From JAXGYX01 sp040772065 (GTDB lineage: Bacteria; Bacillota; Clostridia; Saccharofermentanales; Fastidiosipilaceae), in contig JAXGYX010000001.1 in assembly GCA_040772065.1 (NCBI GenBank), positions 1,550,001 through 1,614,000 of the forward strand: a stretch of DNA of 64,000 nucleotides, read 5' to 3'. The notes below the pieces were generated by a model. That model ran no database searches, had not been told where the DNA came from, and was given only the letters and a program-made list of their open reading frames with translations. The position numbers and the translations under genes are program-made. Of this stretch, positions 59,883 to 64,000 are shown one piece after another (position 1 is the stretch's first letter; each line of letters begins with the position of its first letter).

Positions 59883-60555
59883 ATACAATGTTAAACAGGA
59901 TCTGCGACAGCTTCGCGGGATTCACAATCTCAATTTGACCTCTGCCTGTCCGGCTCAATACCTCTTCAGATTGCAACTCACTCAATTTTCGGCTGACGGT
60001 CTCCTTGCGAAGATTGGTGCTGGCCGCCAGATCGTCCAGCGTCAGCGAAATAACCATCTCGTCTGATCTCTCAACGTGGCTCAACAAAAAAGTGGCCACA
60101 CGTTTTTTAGCGTCATTTTCCATTAAAAGGCTGATCTGCTCATTCGCCCAATAAATCTTTTGACTCAGCGAATCCAGCAAAGCGCGCGCGAACACCCAGC
60201 GCTCGCTCGCCAGCCGGTAGACCTCAGCTTCGGGAATTAGACAGGTGGAGACGGCGGATAGCGCCACTATGTTGTAATCCAGCTTGTCGCGCCAAAAAAA
60301 GTCCTCACCGATGATCTCACCCGCCGGGAGGATGTCGATGATCCGTTCTCTGCCGGTCGCGTCATGACGGCTGAGTTTCACCTTGCCCGCGCGAATCACC
60401 AAAACACCGGCGAGCGGATCACCCTCTTTGGCTATGATATCCTGAGAAGAGTATTGCTGCTTGATGACCCGTTTCACGATTTCTCGCTGCAGATCCAACG
60501 GCATCTTATTAAATAATTCAATTTTTAGTGTGCAAAGTTGATCACAACAATACAT
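59881..60555 (-). CDS. Crp/Fnr-family transcriptional regulator
   Basis: A 224-residue regulator with a cyclic-nucleotide-binding-like domain (residues 15-135), a linker helix and a C-terminal helix-turn-helix (LTLDDLAASTNLRKETVSRKLSELQ). Its N terminus MYCCDQLCTLKIELF has three cysteines (3, 4, 8) in the place where FNR-type proteins carry Fe-S or redox cysteines, though no fourth ligand was seen. cAMP-contact residues could not be judged. No good ribosome site was found. The flavodiiron protein downstream suggests an oxygen or NO response. Confidence 0.88.
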   Translation of the reverse strand: MYCCDQLCTLKIELFNKMPLDLQREIVKRVIKQQYSSQDIIAKEGDPLAGVLVIRAGKVKLSRHDATGRERIIDILPAGEIIGEDFFWRDKLDYNIVALSAVSTCLIPEAEVYRLASERWVFARALLDSLSQKIYWANEQISLLMENDAKKRVATFLLSHVERSDEMVISLTLDDLAASTNLRKETVSRKLSELQSEEVLSRTGRGQIEIVNPAKLSQILFNIV

Positions 60556-60725
60556 GGCGGCAAACTTTCTAAACGCTTTATGATTTGATCGTATCGATTT
60601 GACTCTATTTATTATACTGGATTCCGGAGTTGAATGCTTGTGGCGAAATCAATGCTTCAGTCCAAATCGTTGAAGGAGAGAAGACAATGTCCACAAAAAG
60701 ACTTGGCCTCCTAATCCTTTAACGC

Positions 60726-60760
60726 AAAAAGAGGTGTCTCAAAAGCGAGACGCCTCTTTC
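60726..60760 (-). terminator. Terminator of tRNA-Pro
   Basis: AAGAGGTGTCTC (60729-60740) pairs with GAGACGCCTCTT (60747-60758), one G-T pair, and on the minus strand is followed by TTTTT. Confidence 0.85.
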
Positions 60761-60767
60761 ATAAACA

Positions 60768-60844
60768 TGGTCGAGGTGACAGGATTTGAACCCGCGGCAT
60801 CCTGCTCCCAAAGCAGGCGCGCTAGCCAGCTGCGCTACACCTCG
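60768..60844 (-). tRNA. tRNA-Pro (anticodon TGG)
   Basis: A 77-nt cloverleaf on the minus strand: acceptor CGAGGTG with CACCTCG, anticodon stem CCTGC/GCAGG around TTTGGGA with TGG reading CCA, T loop GTTCAAATC, discriminator A and encoded CCA. Confidence 0.96.
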
Positions 60845-60857
60845 AAATACCAGACAG

Positions 60858-60886
60858 ATTATACCATTGAAAAAATGCCTATGCAA
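60858..60886 (-). promoter_or_regulatory. Promoter of tRNA-Pro
   Basis: TTGCAT (60886-60881) and TATAAT (60863-60858) on the minus strand with a 17-bp spacer, 13 nt before the tRNA. Confidence 0.85.
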
Positions 60887-60951
60887 ACGCAAAGCTCTTT
60901 GTGTTGTGCTAAAGTTTGGTAGAATGATTCAGATAGAAAAGGATTGGTATT

Positions 60952-61701
60952 ATGCAAAATCTCATAGACGCACATGCGCACACGCTCCTCAGCGGGCACG
61001 CGTACAGCACTCTCTTCGAAATGGCTCAGGCCGCCAAAGCCAAAGGCCTGACACATCTTGCGATCACCGAACATGGTCCGACCATGCCCGGTTCATGCGA
61101 CGCGTTATACTTCAGCAACTATAAAACTGTGGAACGCAATTACTTTGACATCAATCTACTGCTTGGATGCGAGGTGAACATCAACGACAGCCAGGGCACA
61201 TTGGACCTGCCGGAACGACTGCTGAGCAGACAGGACATCTGTCTGGCCGCGCTCCACGGTCCCACCTTTTTTGACGAATCCGGAATTCAAGCCTGCACCT
61301 CGGCTGTTGTGAAGGCATTGCGCTCACCCTACATCAATGTTTTGGCCCATCCGGACGACAGTCAATTTCCCTTGGACTACGACACGGTCGTCGCGGCCTG
61401 CAAAGAATACAACGTCATGATCGAACTCAACAACGCCAGTTTCTCCGACTGGAGCTTTCGGGTGAACGCGCGTGAGAATGCCACCATTTTCCTGGATCTG
61501 TGTAAGAAATATCAGGTACCGGTGATTCTCAACAGCGACGCTCATTTTGAGTCCAAAGTCGGCCGGATAGATTATGTTCTGGAGTTCGCGCGGCAGATGA
61601 ATTTACCGGACAACCTGATTGTAAATGATAAACCCCAAATGTTTTTGGATATAATCAACGCCAGACGTAAAAATTGGGGCGAACCACTTTCTTTCAAATG
61701 A
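60952..61701 (+). CDS. PHP-domain phosphoesterase, YcdX-like
   Basis: A 249-residue TIM-barrel metal-dependent hydrolase with the PHP motifs DAHAHTLLSGHAYST, LAITEHGP, LLGCEVNI, AALHGPTFF, NVLAHPDD and ILNSDAHFESKVG, enough for a trinuclear site as in E. coli YcdX. The substrate is unknown. AAAGG lies upstream of the ATG. Confidence 0.9.
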   Translation: MQNLIDAHAHTLLSGHAYSTLFEMAQAAKAKGLTHLAITEHGPTMPGSCDALYFSNYKTVERNYFDINLLLGCEVNINDSQGTLDLPERLLSRQDICLAALHGPTFFDESGIQACTSAVVKALRSPYINVLAHPDDSQFPLDYDTVVAACKEYNVMIELNNASFSDWSFRVNARENATIFLDLCKKYQVPVILNSDAHFESKVGRIDYVLEFARQMNLPDNLIVNDKPQMFLDIINARRKNWGEPLSFK

Positions 61702-61781
61702 CCGTTCGACTCAATGTCACCAATCCGCGTCCGCATGGATTTTCGCATGAATTTTCGCATGGCTTATAAAGAAAGGTCCTC

Positions 61782-63173
61782 ATGAGCAAGAAGACAAAGA
61801 CAACCGAGACAAAACACGAGAAAGGCTTCGCGATGGAGCGTTATCGAAAAAACATCATTCAGTTGCTGAGCAAACTGATTCGCATACCCAGTGTAAAGGG
61901 AGCACCGGCCAAAAACGCACCGTTTGGACGCATTTTGTTGGGCACCCTTAAAGTCTTTTTGTCCAACGCCGCCGAACAAGGATTTCGCACCGCCGAGCTG
62001 GATGGCAAAGTTGGTTACCTCGAATTTGGTCCGGAAGACGCGCCATTGATCGCGGCGGTCTGCCACCTGGATGTGGTCCCCCCCGGACATTGGCCGGAGG
62101 CGTTTCTTCCCAAGGTTACCGACACAAAAATCATCGGTCGGGGCTCGGCCGACAACAAAGGGCCCGCAGTGGCTGTTTTCTACGCGCTCAAAGCATTGAA
62201 GGACGCGGGCTACCAGCCTAAGTGTCGTCTCCGTCTAATTTTAGGTCTGGACGAAGAATCCGGCTCTCAATGCATGGCGCACTATTGCGAGCACGCCGAA
62301 TTGCCGGTAGCGGCTTTCACTCCAGACGCCAATTTTCCTGTCATCTCGGCCGAAAAGGGAATCATCGGGTTTAAAATTCATTATGAAGAGCCTGAGATAC
62401 CCATGACCGCCAATGGATTGTTCCTGACCGCCATGGAAGGTGGCACAAAGGAAAATGTGGTGCCGGAACTATGTCGCTATGATCTTCGTGATCAGTCGGG
62501 AAAGCGCTCAGCCCATTCCGTCAACGGAAAAGCCGCCCATGCAAGCACACCGGAGGAAGGACAAAACGCGATTTCCACAGCGCTGTGGGAATTGAAGGAA
62601 CAGCAAATATCAAGTGAGTTCATCCAATGGTATACAGAGAATATCGGCTTTGAGACAAACGGCAAGTCGCTGGGCATCCAGGTGTCCGATGAGGTCTCAG
62701 GCGAACTCACATTGAACATCGGCTTGGTGAAATTTGACGGCAAGACCTGGACTTTGTCCTGTGATCTGCGCTATCCCGTCACAACCGACGGGACTGAATT
62801 TTTGTCCACCATCCAACAAAGCGCCGCCGCGATCGGCGGTTCCATCAATTTGGGTGAAATCAGTCACGCCCTGCCCTTGAATTTGCCACACGAGCACCCC
62901 CTTGTGCGCACACTGACCGAGGTCTACAACGAGCAGACCGGATCGGCACTCCGCCCGATCGGCATTGGAGGAGGGACATATGCGCGTGCGCTGCCAAACA
63001 CGGTCGCCTTTGGGGCGGTGTTCCCGGGCGAAACAGTGAACATGCATCAAAATGATGAGCAGGTGTCGATTGAATCCTTGTTGAGAGCATCAAACATCTA
63101 CCGCAGCGCATTCCTCAAACTGGATTCCGTCTATGGAGCGGCTAAAGAATCAGAGCCCGGCGATCCGGACTGA
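61782..63173 (+). CDS. M20-family dipeptidase, PepV/Sapep-like
   Basis: A 463-residue metallopeptidase, Zn or Mn dependent, that releases N-terminal amino acids from dipeptides. The motifs VCHLDVVPPGHWP, GRGSADNKGPAVAVFYALK, LGLDEESGSQCM, FTPDANFPVISAEKG and the late VNMHQNDEQVS fix the family; the lid domain lies between about 190 and 345. GAAAGG is upstream of the ATG, and an alternative ATG is at codon 18. Probably monocistronic. Confidence 0.92.
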   Translation: MSKKTKTTETKHEKGFAMERYRKNIIQLLSKLIRIPSVKGAPAKNAPFGRILLGTLKVFLSNAAEQGFRTAELDGKVGYLEFGPEDAPLIAAVCHLDVVPPGHWPEAFLPKVTDTKIIGRGSADNKGPAVAVFYALKALKDAGYQPKCRLRLILGLDEESGSQCMAHYCEHAELPVAAFTPDANFPVISAEKGIIGFKIHYEEPEIPMTANGLFLTAMEGGTKENVVPELCRYDLRDQSGKRSAHSVNGKAAHASTPEEGQNAISTALWELKEQQISSEFIQWYTENIGFETNGKSLGIQVSDEVSGELTLNIGLVKFDGKTWTLSCDLRYPVTTDGTEFLSTIQQSAAAIGGSINLGEISHALPLNLPHEHPLVRTLTEVYNEQTGSALRPIGIGGGTYARALPNTVAFGAVFPGETVNMHQNDEQVSIESLLRASNIYRSAFLKLDSVYGAAKESEPGDPD

Positions 63174-63269
63174 GCTTGCTTATCAATAGTAATTAATCCT
63201 CGTGAAGAATCATTGTCATTTATTGTCATGTACGGGTGCATGCGTTACCAAACAATATACGAAGACGCA

Positions 63270-63306
63270 CAATGGGCCTTGAAGCAACAAAGATCAAGGC
63301 CCATTG
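63270..63306. terminator. Hairpin between the dipeptidase and the YD-repeat gene
   Basis: CAATGGGCCTTGA (63270-63282) pairs perfectly with TCAAGGCCCATTG (63294-63306), 13 bp with an 11-nt loop. It has only a three-T tail on the plus strand but lies between convergent genes, so it may end both. Confidence 0.65.
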
Positions 63307-63384
63307 TTTGACAAATCCCATATACCATCATCGTTCAAGTTGGAAGAAATTCCCAGGACATCCTTATGCCTGCCTCCTCATCCG

Positions 63385-64000
63385 TCACTCAAGGGGCCAA
63401 GGCCAAATCTCATTGTCTGATAAACTCCACGGATTAAACCATTCATCGCCCAATGAGATCACGTCATCATCAACCGCGATTAACTCATACTCGAAATTTT
63501 CGATGGCAATGTATGAATCAAAACTCCCATTATTCTCATAGGTCCTTTTACTAATCAGGTTGCCACTTTCGTCATAATCATATATAACGACTACCGACGC
63601 TCCTCCCAGAAGACCTAGATTATCATCTCGTCCATTACTATGGCGTGTCACCGCGCTGACCCTACCCAGATCATCGTATTCATAATCACGCCAAAAATTA
63701 AATTCAACACCGTAGAGAGCCACACTAATTTTCTCTTGAATCAATAATCCCTCTTCATAAATATATTCACGGATTTCATAGTCATCTTCTAAAGAAGTTA
63801 TTTTTCGGACAAGATTGCCCTCCATGTCATAATCGTATGTTCTCTCAATGGTCAGCCAATCAGCATCTACATCAGCTCTCGCATCAGGTCTTCTTGGATA
63901 ACGCATTATTTCCCTTACAACCCTTGCTGAATCATCGTATTCATATTTTGTAGTCGTTGCCTGCGGAGTGAGAATGTCATTAGCCAGATCACTAAAGAAA
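63385..64000 (-). CDS. YD-repeat (RHS-like) protein, C-terminal end; continues past the window
   Basis: The frame runs off the right edge; the last 205 or so residues are visible. YD repeats appear about every 20-40 residues: YEYDDSARVVREI, YDYDMEGNLVRKI, YEYDDLGRVSAVT and YDYDESGNLISKRTYENNG. The C terminus (ISLGDEWFNPWSLSDNEIWP) is acidic and has no known toxin motif. YD/RHS proteins are usually large surface or secreted proteins. Without the N terminus its export route, anchor and length are unknown. The base composition looks more AT-rich than the core genes. Confidence 0.75.
   Translation of the reverse strand, partial: FFSDLANDILTPQATTTKYEYDDSARVVREIMRYPRRPDARADVDADWLTIERTYDYDMEGNLVRKITSLEDDYEIREYIYEEGLLIQEKISVALYGVEFNFWRDYEYDDLGRVSAVTRHSNGRDDNLGLLGGASVVVIYDYDESGNLISKRTYENNGSFDSYIAIENFEYELIAVDDDVISLGDEWFNPWSLSDNEIWPWPLE

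Overview
The window looks like a chromosomal segment of an anaerobic, low-branching Firmicute of the class Clostridia, with G+C near 50% by eye. The evidence is combined: a T-box leader in front of ilvBN, the order efp / asp23 / amaP / DUF2273 / nusB / xseA / xseB / ispA / dxs, SepF, HemZ, type II pantothenate kinase, a flavodiiron protein, a SleB-type hydrolase, Gram-positive LexA boxes and AGGAGG-type ribosome sites. The family or genus cannot be fixed from this sequence. No prophage, insertion sequence, integrase or CRISPR array was seen, so nearly all of it reads as core genome.

Layout. 1-6002 (minus): translation, envelope-stress and isoprenoid genes running efp to dxs, with dxs cut by the left edge. 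6155-9255: PPK2 polyphosphate kinase, divergent fabV, a structured intergenic element and an orphan lipoprotein. 9506-12684 (plus): a copper module with a CsoR-type operator inside the promoter, CopA fused to a CopZ-like domain that has its own internal ribosome site, an intergenic terminator and csoR. 12721-15350 (minus): Xaa-Pro peptidase with a triplicated 3' end, an AP-endonuclease-like protein and YqeG. 15526-16878: aspartokinase. 17031-23333 (minus): a divergent topoisomerase IV pair plus a membrane-anchored NodB-like protein that seems to have lost its catalytic residues. 23457-26096 (minus): T-box / ilvB / ilvN.

26267-26450 holds two tRNA genes. 26561-35396 (minus) is a tight seven-gene operon (glycosyltransferase, coaW, HAD, hemZ, aroK, ppx, ppk1) with one clear promoter. 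35757-39929 (minus) is ynbB / HlyD-like / yggS / sepF, a PLP and cell-division group. 40029-43206 has a SOS-controlled DinB polymerase and an ABC exporter. 43339-47795 (plus) has an XRE / ImmA pair and an OpuC-type osmoprotectant transporter. 47931-51159 has a CmpB-family membrane protein, tRNA-Leu and a large anchored SleB-like hydrolase. 51298-54729 (minus) is a GntR-controlled ABC module with a palindromic operator in its promoter. The rest carries pfkA, a 2H phosphoesterase, a lipoprotein nuclease, a CobW GTPase, a Crp/Fnr regulator beside a flavodiiron protein, tRNA-Pro, a PHP phosphoesterase, an M20 dipeptidase and the 3' end of a YD-repeat gene.

The most unusual points are the CopA-CopZ fusion with an in-frame internal Shine-Dalgarno and start, which could yield both fused and free copper chaperone; the tandem duplications at gene ends (4186-4231, 12721-12834) and between parE and parC (21278-21324); the degenerate NodB protein; and the elaborate stem-enclosed element at 8412-8529. 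All family calls come from reading motifs in translated sequence; no database search was run.
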